Part shown: positions 54,010-63,906 of the stretch, in pieces
How the letters are laid out: each line of letters begins with the position of its first letter
How positions within the stretch are numbered: position 1 is the first letter of the stretch
Source: Oscillospiraceae bacterium
GTDB lineage: Bacteria > Bacillota > Clostridia > Oscillospirales > Oscillospiraceae
Direction: 5' to 3'
NCBI GenBank assembly: GCA_017512485.1
Contig: JAFWGE010000026.1
Coordinates: forward strand, 1-64,000
Length of the DNA: 64,000 nucleotides
Notes under the pieces: model-generated
Told to the model about the DNA's origin: nothing
Database searches by the model: none
The model's input: only the letters and a program-made list of their open reading frames with translations
Position numbers and translations under genes: made by a program

Positions 54010-56301
54010 ATGCGTCCTACATTATGTTCGCGGTGTAAGAAAAACATCGCAGTTGTATTCATTACCAAAATCGAAAACGGGAATACCGTAAACGAGGGGC
54101 TTTGCCTCAAGTGCGCCAAAGAACTGGGGATAAAGCCAGTAAACGATATGATGCAGAAGATGGGCCTGTCCGACGAGGACCTGGACGGCATCTCTACCGA
54201 CATGATGGAGGCGTTCAGGGGTATGGAAGACCCCAACGCCCTCGCTGAAATGAGCGGCGGGGATGAAGATGAAGACGAGGGGAAAACGGCGACGTTCCCG
54301 TTCCTCAGCAAACTTTTCGGCGGAGCTGAGCAGGCCCAGCAGCAGGGTCAGGAGGAACACCCCGGAAAAAAGGCCGAACAGCGCCAGCATAAAAGGAAAT
54401 TTCTCAACACCTACTGCATTTCCCTGACAGACAAGGCAAAGGAAGGCAAACTGGATCATATAGTCGGCAGGGAGAAGGAGATAGAGAGAGTAGTCCAGAT
54501 ACTTAACCGCCGACAGAAGAACAATCCCTGCCTGATAGGGGAACCGGGAGTCGGCAAGACCGCTATTGCCGAGGGGCTCGCCCAGCGGATCGTCGAAGGC
54601 CAGGTGCCGTATAAGCTCCTCAGCAAGGAAGTACACCTGCTGGACCTGACGTCCCTGGTGGCGGGCACTCAGTTCAGGGGACAGTTTGAGAGCCGGATGA
54701 AGGGCCTCATCCAGGAGATAACAAAACTGGGAAATATCATTCTGGTTATAGACGAGGTACATACGATCGTCGGCGCTGGAGACGCTGAAGGGTCCATGAA
54801 CGCGGCGAATATCCTCAAGCCCGCTCTTTCCCGTGGGGAGATACAGGTCATAGGAGCGACAACTCTCACCGAGTACCGCAAACATATAGAGAAAGATTCG
54901 GCCCTGGAGCGCAGGTTCCAGCCGGTGATCGTAAACGAACCCAATATCGAGGAGTCCATCGAGATACTCAAGGGCATAGCGCACTATTATGAGGAGTATC
55001 ACGAGGTAAAGATTCCGGAAAACATAGTAAAACAGGCTGTTATTCTTTCCGAGAGGTATATCACCGACAGGTTCCTCCCGGATAAAGCCATAGACCTGCT
55101 TGATGAGGCTTGTTCCGACCTCAATCTCCGAGACGAGAACATAACTCAGGCCGCAAAACTCCGTAAGGAACTCGACGATATCCAAAAGGAACGAGAGCTG
55201 CTCATGTCCGATGAGCAGGTGGAGTCCTACGAAAGGCTGGCATATCTGCGAAGTGAGGAACTGAAGGCGCAGGCGAAACTGGATGAACTCAGCAGCCTGT
55301 CCCGGCCGGAGATAACAATGGATCACCTGGCTCGTGTAATAGAGCTATGGACAAAAATACCTGCCAGTACCATCGCAGTACAGGAGTACCAAAGGCTGGC
55401 AGAGATGGAAGAACGCCTGAAGAAACGCATCGTCGGTCAGGACGAGGCCGTAGCCGCGGTGTCTGCCGCCATACGGCGCAAGAGGGTGGGGATATCACCG
55501 AAACGCAGACCAGTCTCTTTCATATTTGTTGGCCCGACCGGCGTGGGAAAGACCGAGTTGGTAAAATGCGTTGCCGACGATATGTTCCATTCTGTGGAGA
55601 GCCTGATCAGGCTGGATATGTCGGAATATATGGAAGCGTACAGCGTATCAAAGATAATCGGTTCGCCCCCCGGCTATATAGGGTATGACGAAGCCGGGCA
55701 GCTCACGGAGAAGATACGCAGAAGGCCTTATTCCGTTATTCTTTTTGACGAGATAGAGAAAGCGCATCCGGACGTGATGAACATCCTGCTTCAGGTACTG
55801 GACGACGGCATCATTACCGACGCCCAGGGCAGGCATATCAATTTTGAGAATACGATCATAATCATGACATCCAACGCCGGCAGCGAAAACAATTCCGTTA
55901 CCCTCGGTTTTGACCGCACAGCCAACGAACAGAGCAAGGAGAAGGCTATGAAAGCCCTCCAGAGCTTCCTGAGGCCTGAATTCATAAACCGCGTGGACGA
56001 AGTGATAACGTTCAACCACCTCACGGAAGAAAACTTCAGAGACATCTCCGGGATAATGCTGGAGGAACTTCGGCAGTCCATGGCGGAACAGGCGCTCACC
56101 CTTACCTGGGACGAAAGCCTGCTGGATTACCTTACAGAGAAATCATACTCCGTAAAATACGGGGCCAGAAACCTGCGGCGGCTTATCCAGAAGGAAATTG
56201 AAGATGAGGTCGCTTCCATGATAGTACGCAGATATGAGGAGGCCATAACCCACATAAAACTTTCCGTTAAGGACGGGAAGCTGGATATATTGGCCATGTG
56301 A
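54010..56301 (+). CDS. ClpE-type Hsp100 ATPase with N-terminal zinc finger
   Basis: The 763-residue protein begins with a four-Cys zinc finger (CSRCKK and CLKCAK, residues 6-37) like that of ClpE and McsA, then an acidic/Gln-rich linker (about 80-130), AAA1 with GEPGVGKT near 177 and AAA2 with GPTGVGKT near 508. There are no Clp-N repeats, and the region between the two AAA modules is short, so it is not ClpB. ClpE partners with ClpP to degrade or rescue damaged proteins. Its position before mrp and ruvCAB is not the usual ClpE setting. AAGGAG lies upstream of ATG 54010. Confidence 0.88.
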   Translation: MRPTLCSRCKKNIAVVFITKIENGNTVNEGLCLKCAKELGIKPVNDMMQKMGLSDEDLDGISTDMMEAFRGMEDPNALAEMSGGDEDEDEGKTATFPFLSKLFGGAEQAQQQGQEEHPGKKAEQRQHKRKFLNTYCISLTDKAKEGKLDHIVGREKEIERVVQILNRRQKNNPCLIGEPGVGKTAIAEGLAQRIVEGQVPYKLLSKEVHLLDLTSLVAGTQFRGQFESRMKGLIQEITKLGNIILVIDEVHTIVGAGDAEGSMNAANILKPALSRGEIQVIGATTLTEYRKHIEKDSALERRFQPVIVNEPNIEESIEILKGIAHYYEEYHEVKIPENIVKQAVILSERYITDRFLPDKAIDLLDEACSDLNLRDENITQAAKLRKELDDIQKERELLMSDEQVESYERLAYLRSEELKAQAKLDELSSLSRPEITMDHLARVIELWTKIPASTIAVQEYQRLAEMEERLKKRIVGQDEAVAAVSAAIRRKRVGISPKRRPVSFIFVGPTGVGKTELVKCVADDMFHSVESLIRLDMSEYMEAYSVSKIIGSPPGYIGYDEAGQLTEKIRRRPYSVILFDEIEKAHPDVMNILLQVLDDGIITDAQGRHINFENTIIIMTSNAGSENNSVTLGFDRTANEQSKEKAMKALQSFLRPEFINRVDEVITFNHLTEENFRDISGIMLEELRQSMAEQALTLTWDESLLDYLTEKSYSVKYGARNLRRLIQKEIEDEVASMIVRRYEEAITHIKLSVKDGKLDILAM

Positions 56302-56319
56302 TGTTTTGGAGGGAAAAAG

Positions 56320-57141
56320 ATGAGTGGAGAATGTACGCACGACTGTTCGTCGTGCAAGGAGGAATGCGCCGACAGAAGCGCGCCTCAGAAAGAGAAGATC
56401 CATCAAGGCAGCAGCGTTAAGAAAGTGATCGCTGTTCTCAGCGGCAAAGGAGGGGTCGGGAAGTCCTTGGTAACGTCTCTTCTGGCGGTATCCGCCGCCA
56501 GGAAGGGATACAAAACCGGCATAATGGATCTCGATATAACCGGGCCGTCTATCCCAAAAGCTTTCGGGATCACGCAAAAGGCCGGGGCATCCCAGGACGG
56601 GATACTTCCGGTAAGCAGTGCGGGCGGAATAAAAGTCATGTCCATAAACCTGCTTCTCAACAGCGAAACAGACCCAGTGATATGGCGCGGACCGATAATA
56701 GCCGGAGTTGCCAAGCAGTTCTGGACGGACGTGGCATGGGGAGATCTGGACTACATGTTCATTGACATGCCTCCCGGGACCGGGGACGTGGCTTTGACCG
56801 CGTTCCAGAGCCTGCCTCTTGATGGGGTGGTAATCGTGACGTCGCCGCAAAGCCTCGTATCCATGGTGGTGGAGAAAGCAGTCAATATGGCGAGCATGAT
56901 GTCCGTGCCTGTACTGGGTATGGTGGAGAATATGAGTTACGTCATTTGCCCGGACTGCGGAAAGAAAATAGAGATATTCGGCAAGAGCAATGCCCACGAG
57001 ACAGCCAGCCGACATGGATTAAGTATGCTCGGGACGATCCCGATGCAGCCGGAGTTGTCCGAGGCCTGCGACAGGGGCGCTATCGAGTACTTCAAGGGCG
57101 GATGGCTTGATGAACTGTCCGCTTCACTGGAGAAACTGTGA
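56320..57141 (+). CDS. Mrp/NBP35 family Fe-S carrier ATPase
   Basis: The 273-residue P-loop protein has a Cys-rich N-terminus (CTHDCSSCKEEC), a deviant Walker A SGKGGVGKS, the DLDITGPS motif and late CPDCGKK. Mrp/NBP35 proteins carry and hand over Fe-S clusters; here both N-terminal and C-terminal Cys motifs are present. It begins 18 bases after the clpE-like stop and overlaps ruvC by 4 bases. Confidence 0.9.
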   Translation: MSGECTHDCSSCKEECADRSAPQKEKIHQGSSVKKVIAVLSGKGGVGKSLVTSLLAVSAARKGYKTGIMDLDITGPSIPKAFGITQKAGASQDGILPVSSAGGIKVMSINLLLNSETDPVIWRGPIIAGVAKQFWTDVAWGDLDYMFIDMPPGTGDVALTAFQSLPLDGVVIVTSPQSLVSMVVEKAVNMASMMSVPVLGMVENMSYVICPDCGKKIEIFGKSNAHETASRHGLSMLGTIPMQPELSEACDRGAIEYFKGGWLDELSASLEKL

Positions 57142-57629
57142 CGATACTCGGCGTCGACCCGGGAATAGCCACCGTGGGATTCGGCGTGATAAACGCGGAC
57201 AGGAATGAACTCAGGGCGGTAAAATACGGGGCGATAACCACGGCACCCGGCAGACCGCTGGCAGACCGCCTCGTGGAGATAGAGCGCGACGTGCTGGAAC
57301 TGCTGGAGAGATTCAAACCGGACGCGGTGAGCGTGGAGGAACTGTTCTTCAATACCAACGTGACGACCGGGATAAACGTAGCCCACGGCAGGGGGGTAAT
57401 ACTTCTGGCGGCGGCTAAAAGCCAGGTGCCGCTTTTCGAGTATACGCCTCTGCAGGTAAAGCAGGCTGTTGTGGGTTACGGCAGGGCAGAAAAAAAGCAG
57501 GTCATGGATATGACAAGGAGGATACTCAGGCTGCAGAGCGTGCCAAAACCGGACGACGCCGCCGACGCGCTCGCTGTGGCAATATGCCACGCCAGGGCGA
57601 GCACATCTCTTTTGAAGGACTATATGTGA
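57138..57629 (+). CDS. ruvC: Holliday junction endonuclease RuvC
   Basis: RuvC cuts Holliday junctions during recombination. The 163-residue protein has the catalytic acidic residues in LGVDPGIATVG (Asp near 6), VSVEELFF (Glu), and KPDDAADALAVA (two Asp near the end). GTG 57138 overlaps the mrp stop (GTGA). Confidence 0.95.
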   Translation: MTILGVDPGIATVGFGVINADRNELRAVKYGAITTAPGRPLADRLVEIERDVLELLERFKPDAVSVEELFFNTNVTTGINVAHGRGVILLAAAKSQVPLFEYTPLQVKQAVVGYGRAEKKQVMDMTRRILRLQSVPKPDDAADALAVAICHARASTSLLKDYM

Positions 57630-58234
57630 TGTATTACTATGTTTCCGGTACTGTAGAGCATGTAGAACCGTATCTGGCAGTCATAGACTGCTCCGGAGTC
57701 GGGTACGCCGTGAAGACCAGCGCCGTTACGCTGGGCAGCATCAAAAAAGGGGAAAAGGCCAGACTTTATACCCATCTGCACGTCCGGGAAGACGTGCTGG
57801 AACTCTACGGGTTTTCAACACAGGGAGAACTCAACTTATTCCGTCAGCTCATTTCTATATCGGGGGTGGGACCAAAGGCCGCACTCTCGATACTTTCAGC
57901 GTCAACTACCCAAACGTTGGTGATGAGCGTCGTTACCGGGGACGAGAAGGCGCTCACAGCCGCACCGGGCATAGGTAAGAAGCTGGCACAGCGCATCATA
58001 CTGGAGCTGAAAGGCAAACTGGAAAAAGATCAAACCCTGGACGTTTCAGCCGCGGTACCATATGTTTCCGAAGACCCAGGGGCACTGAACACGGTGCAGG
58101 AGGCGACAGCCGCGCTCTCTGTGCTGGGGTACAGTTCGTCTGAGATAAGCGCTGCCATGAAGGGGCTGGATATAAAAAACATGACCCTTGAGCAGATAAT
58201 AAAAGAAGCGCTTAAAAACACGCTGAGGCAATAA
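57629..58234 (+). CDS. ruvA: Holliday junction DNA helicase subunit RuvA
   Basis: RuvA holds the four-way junction while RuvB drives branch migration. The 201-residue protein has the OB-fold N-terminus (YYVSGTVEHVEPYLAV), two helix-hairpin-helix motifs (ISGVGPKAALS and APGIGKKLAQRIILELKGK) and the C-terminal RuvB-binding helix domain. ATG 57629 overlaps the ruvC stop by one base (TGATG). Confidence 0.96.
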   Translation: MYYYVSGTVEHVEPYLAVIDCSGVGYAVKTSAVTLGSIKKGEKARLYTHLHVREDVLELYGFSTQGELNLFRQLISISGVGPKAALSILSASTTQTLVMSVVTGDEKALTAAPGIGKKLAQRIILELKGKLEKDQTLDVSAAVPYVSEDPGALNTVQEATAALSVLGYSSSEISAAMKGLDIKNMTLEQIIKEALKNTLRQ

Positions 58235-58270
58235 GCATATCCGCTTCGGAGAAAGGGGGGACAGCCGCGA

Positions 58271-59323
58271 ATGGGGATCGATTATACCGATGAGATGGAG
58301 AACACTCCGATAATCACCGGTTCGTTTCTTCAGGAGGACGCAGCCGAAAAAAGCCTGAGGCCCAGGTTCCTTTCTGATTATATAGGGCAGGAGAAAGTAA
58401 AAAACAACCTTGCCGTATATATAGAAGCAGCGAAAAAACGCGCTGAGCCTCTTGACCACGTGCTTCTATACGGCCCGCCGGGGCTTGGGAAAACGACACT
58501 GGCGGGAATAATCGCAAATGAAATGGGCGGTAATCTCCGCATAACCTCAGGTCCTGCCATAGAGAAAGCAGGAGATCTCGCGGCCCTTCTCACGAACCTT
58601 TCCATGGGCGATATACTTTTTGTGGATGAGATCCACAGGCTTAACCGCAGTATTGAGGAAATATTGTACCCCGCTATGGAGGACTATGCCCTGGACATCA
58701 TCATAGGCAAGGGACCCTCGGCAAATTCAATACGTATCGACCTGCAGGGTTTCACACTTATTGGGGCGACGACCAGGGCGGGGCAACTGTCGGCCCCCCT
58801 GAGGGAGCGTTTCGGCGTTACGCTGAAGCTCGACCTGTACTCTCCGGAGCATCTTCAGCAGATAGTTGTACGCAGCGCCAGAATAATGGAAGTGGAAATA
58901 GACCCCGAAGGGGCAATGGAGATAGCCTCACGTTCAAGGGGTACTCCCAGGATCGCAAACCGGCTGCTCAGAAGGGTGCGTGATTACGCCCAGGTGTGCG
59001 CGTCCGGGGTTATAACCCGTAAAGTGGCCGATGAAGCCCTGCGAATGCTGGATATAGACGAGATAGGGCTGGACGCGACAGACAGGAACATGCTCATGAG
59101 CATTATAAGGAACTATGGCGGGGGGCCGGTGGGAATAGACACTCTTGCGGCCACTGTCGGGGAGGAAGCCGTTACACTGGAGGATGTCTATGAACCGTAT
59201 TTGCTTCAGCTCGGATATTTGTCCAGAACGCCGAGGGGCAGATGTGTGACGAGACTCGCATATGAGCATCTGGGGCTGGAAGCCGATTACCAGGGTCAGA
59301 TCAGTATCCCTCTCGACGGCTGA
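58271..59323 (+). CDS. ruvB: Holliday junction DNA helicase subunit RuvB
   Basis: The 350-residue AAA+ motor pumps DNA through the RuvA-bound junction. It has the typical [12 protein letters not shown] start, Walker [10 protein letters not shown] near 69, Walker [10 protein letters not shown], sensor GATTRAG and a C-terminal winged helix with [17 protein letters not shown] run upstream serves the ATG at 58271, 36 bases after ruvA. Confidence 0.96.
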   Translation: MGIDYTDEMENTPIITGSFLQEDAAEKSLRPRFLSDYIGQEKVKNNLAVYIEAAKKRAEPLDHVLLYGPPGLGKTTLAGIIANEMGGNLRITSGPAIEKAGDLAALLTNLSMGDILFVDEIHRLNRSIEEILYPAMEDYALDIIIGKGPSANSIRIDLQGFTLIGATTRAGQLSAPLRERFGVTLKLDLYSPEHLQQIVVRSARIMEVEIDPEGAMEIASRSRGTPRIANRLLRRVRDYAQVCASGVITRKVADEALRMLDIDEIGLDATDRNMLMSIIRNYGGGPVGIDTLAATVGEEAVTLEDVYEPYLLQLGYLSRTPRGRCVTRLAYEHLGLEADYQGQISIPLDG

Positions 59324-59408
59324 AGGGGCACAGATGGTAAAAAGATTGTTAGTATTTGTAAAAAACAGACAATAATTTACGCCTAAATAAAGATATTTTA
59401 AATAAAAC

Positions 59409-59438
59409 TTGACACGCAAGGTCCTTTTCATATATATT
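59409..59438 (+). promoter_or_regulatory. sigH promoter overlapping its ribosome binding site region
   Basis: TTGACA at 59409-59414, then TATATATT at 59431-59438 (16 to 18 bases spacing). Transcription would begin near 59443, right at the AAGGAGGG Shine-Dalgarno site (59443-59450). Confidence 0.6.
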
Positions 59439-59456
59439 ACACAAGGAGGGACGGAT

Positions 59457-60071
59457 TTGGCTGAAGAGAATGGGCTCCCGGGAACTGCTTCGGACGAGGA
59501 ACTCATCGTGTTGGCCTGTTCAGGCTCAATAGAAGCCGAGGAGGTCCTTCTAAAGAGGTACTACCGGATGGTCCGTGCATGTGCCAGACCGTACTTCCTT
59601 GCGGGCGGAGATTCGGAAGACCTCATTCAGGAAGGAATGCTGGGGCTCCTTAATGCCGTGCGGGACTACCGCGCGGACAGGAATACCGCATTCAGGACTT
59701 ATGCGCAAATCTGTATCAAGCGCAGGCTTATTTCTGCGATCAGATCCGACGCAAGATATAAAAACCTACCCCTTAACAAAGCAGTTTCTTATCATCCTTT
59801 CTCTTTTGACTGTGAGGACAGTATCCCGCAGCAGAGTGTACCGGATCCGGAAGAAGTGCTCATAGGGCAGGAGCAGGCTGATGAGCGCACCGCACAATTA
59901 AAAAAAGAGCTGTCCGGGCTTGAAGAAAAAGTATTGGAACTCTATCTGGACGGCTACTCATGCTCTGAGATCGCGCATTCCCTTGGCAGGGAGATAAAAG
60001 CAGTGGACAACGCGATCCAGAGGGTGCGCCGCAAGGCCCTGCGGCTTTTCAATACGGCGACAACGGCTTGA
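59457..60071 (+). CDS. sigH: RNA polymerase sigma-H factor
   Basis: SigH (Spo0H) directs early sporulation and stationary-phase genes. The 204-residue protein has region 2 with GDSEDLIQEGMLGLLNAVRDYR and FRTYAQICIKRRLISAIRSD, and region 4 with LSGLEEKVLELYLDGYSCSEIAHSLG. The start is TTG 59457, with AAGGAGG seven bases upstream and an in-frame extension to 59409 overlapping the promoter. It supports an endospore-forming host. Confidence 0.9.
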   Translation: MAEENGLPGTASDEELIVLACSGSIEAEEVLLKRYYRMVRACARPYFLAGGDSEDLIQEGMLGLLNAVRDYRADRNTAFRTYAQICIKRRLISAIRSDARYKNLPLNKAVSYHPFSFDCEDSIPQQSVPDPEEVLIGQEQADERTAQLKKELSGLEEKVLELYLDGYSCSEIAHSLGREIKAVDNAIQRVRRKALRLFNTATTA

Positions 60072-60167
60072 GCCGTTCGCAAATATGTGCCCCCTGTGCA
60101 GCACTGTGCGCACAAAGAATACGGTTTAACCGCAACGGGCAATCATTTTTCAAAGAGAGGGAAAATC

Positions 60168-60449
60168 ATGTACGAAGACAAAACTTTGATCTGCAAAGAG
60201 TGCGGCCAGGAGTTCATTTTCTCCGCTGGCGAGCAGGAGTTCTATGCCGAGAGAGGCTTCCAGAATGAGCCTCAGCGCTGCAAGCCCTGTAGAGATGCCC
60301 GTAAAAACGCCGCCAAAGCTCCCCGTGAGTACTTCACGGCGGTATGCGCCGCTTGCGGCGGCGAGGCGAAGGTTCCGTTCGAGCCCAAGTCTGACAGGCC
60401 CGTTTATTGCAGCGACTGCTTTGCCCGCATGAGGCAGCAGAGAGACTGA
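60168..60449 (+). CDS. Small zinc-ribbon protein
   Basis: The 93-residue protein has two CxxC pairs in the first half (CKECGQEF and CKPCRD) and two in the second (CAACGGE and CSDC), so it can bind two zinc ions. The first half resembles the conserved 'probable zinc-ribbon' domain found in many clostridia; no function is known. GAGAGGG upstream supports ATG 60168. It lies between sigH and comEC and ends at a hairpin. Confidence 0.75.
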   Translation: MYEDKTLICKECGQEFIFSAGEQEFYAERGFQNEPQRCKPCRDARKNAAKAPREYFTAVCAACGGEAKVPFEPKSDRPVYCSDCFARMRQQRD

Positions 60450-60469
60450 TCATATAGCGTGCTTTCCAA

Positions 60470-60497
60470 GCCCATCCGTGAATACAGCGGGTGGGCT
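60470..60497 (+). terminator. Hairpin after the zinc-ribbon gene
   Basis: AAGCCCATCCG pairs with CGGGTGGGCTT (one wobble) around an eight to nine base loop; no strong T run follows, so a partial terminator. Confidence 0.5.
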
Positions 60498-60595
60498 TGA
60501 TGCATTTAAGGGGAGCTTGACGGTATGGCTCCGGGAACGGCGTTCTACCTTTATTGTCTACACTGTGTTCCGCGTTATTTCACAGAGGTTATCGC

Positions 60596-62851
60596 ATGAG
60601 AAAGCTTATGCTCACGGCCGCCGCGTTCTGTGCCGCGGTGTTTTTGGCCGCGTATGTCATCCCGTACAGCGCGCTCTTCCCCACGGCTGCGGCCGCGGCT
60701 GCAGCGGGCGTTCTGTGCCTCATTATGCGGAGAAAGAAGGCTCTCTGCATGGTACTGGCCGCGGTTCTGGGACTGGTATGGTTTTCTTTATTCTATTCAA
60801 TACGGTACAGACCGGCCGAAGAACTTGCCGGATGCCAAACACAGATCACCGCGCGCGCCGTGAGATTCAGCAGCGAGACAAAATACGGCAGCCAGGTCAG
60901 GGTAAAACTCACCGGTGACGGCTTTCCCGGCCTGACAGCGATCCTGTGGCTGAATGACAGGAACGCAGAAATATCCCCGGGAGACGTTCTTACGCTGGAG
61001 GCGGAACTGGAGATGCCGTCTTCGGGGGGGCTGGATGATTATTATCCGGGCATAGGAGTGTTCCTTTTCGCGTATCAGAGAGGTGAGATCTCGGCGGAAA
61101 GATCCGGGTTCCGGCTAAGATACGCTCACGTCTACCTTGCCGAGTGGGCAGGGCGTATGGCAGAAAAGCTTTACAGCCAGGAAAACTCGGCAGTCATGAA
61201 AGCGTTGCTGCTGGGCGACAAACGGGAGCTTAACAAGGACCAGTCGTTCAGGTATATGCTCCAACGAAGCGGACTGTCCCACCTGGTGGCAGTATCGGGC
61301 ATGCACGTTTCATTCCTGATGGCCATGTTGTTCCTGATCATACCGGACAAGCGGGCGGCATATCTGGCGGGTATCCCGGTAATAATGGTGTTCATGGGGA
61401 TGACCGGTTTTTCGCCGGGTGTTGTTCGGGCAGGGATTATGCAGATATTCGTGATCATTGCCTACGTGGCCAAAAGGGAGGAGGATTCTCTCACCTCACT
61501 TGCTTTCGCAATGGCTGTCCTCCTGGCGGTCAATCCGTTTTCGGCAAAAAGCATCTCCCTGCAGATGTCTTTTGCCTCAACTGTAGGCCTGGTCCTGTTT
61601 TCGCAAAGACTCAGGGACAGGCTGACGTCAGTCCGCTGGATATCGGCAGCCGTCTCCCGGAAGAGCGGCAGAAGCAGGCTCCTGAGATCGGCGGTGAATT
61701 TTATCGTTTCCGCTGTGAGTGCCACCATGTGCGCCATGGTGTTTACCGTACCTCTCAGCGCCGTATGGTTTGGAAGCGTTTCGCTGGCGGCACCGCTGTC
61801 CAACCTGCTGGTTTTGTGGGCGGCGTCCGCCGTGTTCGGGCTGGGAATGCTGAGCCTGCCCCTGGGGGCGATATGGCTGCCTCTGGGGAAAGCAGCCGCA
61901 TGGCCGGCGTCAGCAGGTATATGGTATTTCAGGTCTGTAGTGAAAAAAATCGGCTCCTTCGGGCTGTCTTCTTTGGAGACCGGGAGCGGTTATATAAGGT
62001 TTTGGCTTATTGCCACTTATATATTGCTCATAATTTGGTTTATAATAAAAGACAAGGAGAAGAAACTGTATCTTCCCATGGAACTTAGCGGGATACTTCT
62101 GGCGGTTTGCCTGCTCCTGTCGTGGACAGATGAGCCGGGGGGCACGGTGTCGGTTCTTGACGTGGGGCAGGGGTCCTGCACAGTGATCACCACACAGTCG
62201 GCTGCCGTCGTAGTAGACTGCGGCGGCAGCGGCGTTACAAACGCCGGAGCGGCGGCGTCGGCTTACCTGCGTTCGCTGGGGCATGAGCGGGTGGACATGC
62301 TGGTGTTTACACACTGTCACACGGATCACGCCAACGGGACGCAGGTGCTGTGCTCACAGCTTGACGTGAGCTGTATGGCGGTACCCCCGCAGATCGATGG
62401 GGTAGATGTGACCCGGTTTGCCCAGCCGGATACGAAAACGATAACGGTCAGCGAACCTGTCGGGGTCCGTGCGGGCGATCTTACGATAGAGCTGATCCCT
62501 CCTCTCGGGACCGGGAGCAATGAGGACGGCCTGGGAGTTATTTGCAGTTATGGGAGTTTTGACACCGTTATTACCGGGGACATGGGCTCGGAAAACGAGA
62601 GAAAACTGACTGAGTTCTGTGATCTCCCTGACGCGGAACTTCTTGTGGTAGGACATCACGGCTCCAGAAATTCTACGTGTGAGCCGTTCCTTCGTACGAT
62701 CAAACCGGAGATAGCCGTTATATCTGTGGGAATAGACAACGGATACGGGCACCCTTCTTCTGAAGTCCTGGAAAGACTGGAAAATGAGAACTGCACCGTT
62801 TTGCGCACGGACTTCAACGGTACAGTTACGGTAAAAGCATCTGGAGAATAA
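60596..62851 (+). CDS. comEC: ComEC/Rec2-type DNA uptake channel
   Basis: The 751-residue protein has about eleven membrane segments, an N-terminal OB-like outer domain (about 75-150), the competence core with LSHLVAVSGMHVSFL and a C-terminal metallo-beta-lactamase domain with FTHCHTDHANG and VVGHHGSRNS. ComEC moves single-stranded DNA across the membrane; the last domain may degrade the other strand. ATG 60596 is chosen with AGAGG upstream. No comEA is adjacent. A terminator-like hairpin precedes it. Confidence 0.92.
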   Translation: MRKLMLTAAAFCAAVFLAAYVIPYSALFPTAAAAAAAGVLCLIMRRKKALCMVLAAVLGLVWFSLFYSIRYRPAEELAGCQTQITARAVRFSSETKYGSQVRVKLTGDGFPGLTAILWLNDRNAEISPGDVLTLEAELEMPSSGGLDDYYPGIGVFLFAYQRGEISAERSGFRLRYAHVYLAEWAGRMAEKLYSQENSAVMKALLLGDKRELNKDQSFRYMLQRSGLSHLVAVSGMHVSFLMAMLFLIIPDKRAAYLAGIPVIMVFMGMTGFSPGVVRAGIMQIFVIIAYVAKREEDSLTSLAFAMAVLLAVNPFSAKSISLQMSFASTVGLVLFSQRLRDRLTSVRWISAAVSRKSGRSRLLRSAVNFIVSAVSATMCAMVFTVPLSAVWFGSVSLAAPLSNLLVLWAASAVFGLGMLSLPLGAIWLPLGKAAAWPASAGIWYFRSVVKKIGSFGLSSLETGSGYIRFWLIATYILLIIWFIIKDKEKKLYLPMELSGILLAVCLLLSWTDEPGGTVSVLDVGQGSCTVITTQSAAVVVDCGGSGVTNAGAAASAYLRSLGHERVDMLVFTHCHTDHANGTQVLCSQLDVSCMAVPPQIDGVDVTRFAQPDTKTITVSEPVGVRAGDLTIELIPPLGTGSNEDGLGVICSYGSFDTVITGDMGSENERKLTEFCDLPDAELLVVGHHGSRNSTCEPFLRTIKPEIAVISVGIDNGYGHPSSEVLERLENENCTVLRTDFNGTVTVKASGE

Positions 62852-62856
62852 ACACT

Positions 62857-63906
62857 ATGGCGGGAAAAACCGATACTTCCGGCTACGAGACGCTTCGAAG
62901 CCGGATAAAAAACAAGAACCTGGCCGGAACCTACGTTTTCTACGGCGAAGAGGCATATCTTCGCGAGAGGACTATCGAGGAGATGCGGCAGATGGCGGTG
63001 CCTCTTTCCGCCGAGAGCTTCAATCTGAATCTTTTCGATTCCTCCGTCAGTCCGGAGGACCTGGCACAGGCGGTCAACAGCCTTCCAATGCTTTGCGAGT
63101 ACAGGGTCGTTATCGTCAGGGACGTGGACCTGTATAAACTGCAGGAAGGGCTGCAGAGGAGCTTTATCTCCATATTGGAGGACATTCCGGAATACTGCGT
63201 CCTTATCTTCGTATATGACGCGCTCCCATATAAGACCGACGCCCGCAAAAAGATCCACGGGGTCCTGAAAAAACATGCGCTTACTGTGGAGTTCGCCCTT
63301 AACGACGCTGCCAGACTCGTGCCGTGGATAAAAAGGCATTTTAAAAGCGAGGGCCTTGAAATAGGCACTCAGGACGCCCAGTATCTTATCTTCATGGTTG
63401 GCCGGCAGATGACAGGTCTCCTTGGGGAGATCGGAAAACTGTCCGCATATTCAACAGGGGGGGTCATCACCAAAGATGATATCGACAAGGTGGTAGTCCC
63501 CGGGATCGAGGCCGAGACGTTCAGCCTTGTACGGTACATCTGCAGGGGGGAGCACGGAAAGGCTTTCGAACTGCTTGGACAGCTGTTTGAGCAGCATACA
63601 GACGCGGCAGCGATCCTTGGGGCTATCGGATGGCAGCTGAGGAGAATCTACACGGCCTGTCTCGTCAGGCGTGGCGGCGGAGGAATTCAAAAATTTATGC
63701 AGGTGTGTCCCGGTATGTATTCCAGTTCAGCCAAGATGACGATGCAGCTGGCTTCGGCCGTTTCGGTGGACTGGTGCCGCAGCGCCTTGAAAGCCTGCAC
63801 CGAAACTGACCTGGACTCAAAAACAGGCGGGGGCGGGAACGAGGAACTGTTCGAGTTGCTGGTGCTTAAGCTGATACAGGAGAAAGTCGCCCATGCTGAA
63901 GATTAA
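62857..63906 (+). CDS. holA: DNA polymerase III subunit delta
   Basis: HolA opens the sliding clamp ring within the clamp loader. The 349-residue protein shows the family's early YVFYGEEAYLRERTIEEM, the VVIVRDVDLYK strand, and the late domain VGRQMTGLLGEIGKLSAYS followed by a helical C-terminus. It starts five bases after comEC, an order common in Firmicutes, and overlaps the next gene by 14 bases. Confidence 0.93.
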   Translation: MAGKTDTSGYETLRSRIKNKNLAGTYVFYGEEAYLRERTIEEMRQMAVPLSAESFNLNLFDSSVSPEDLAQAVNSLPMLCEYRVVIVRDVDLYKLQEGLQRSFISILEDIPEYCVLIFVYDALPYKTDARKKIHGVLKKHALTVEFALNDAARLVPWIKRHFKSEGLEIGTQDAQYLIFMVGRQMTGLLGEIGKLSAYSTGGVITKDDIDKVVVPGIEAETFSLVRYICRGEHGKAFELLGQLFEQHTDAAAILGAIGWQLRRIYTACLVRRGGGGIQKFMQVCPGMYSSSAKMTMQLASAVSVDWCRSALKACTETDLDSKTGGGGNEELFELLVLKLIQEKVAHAED

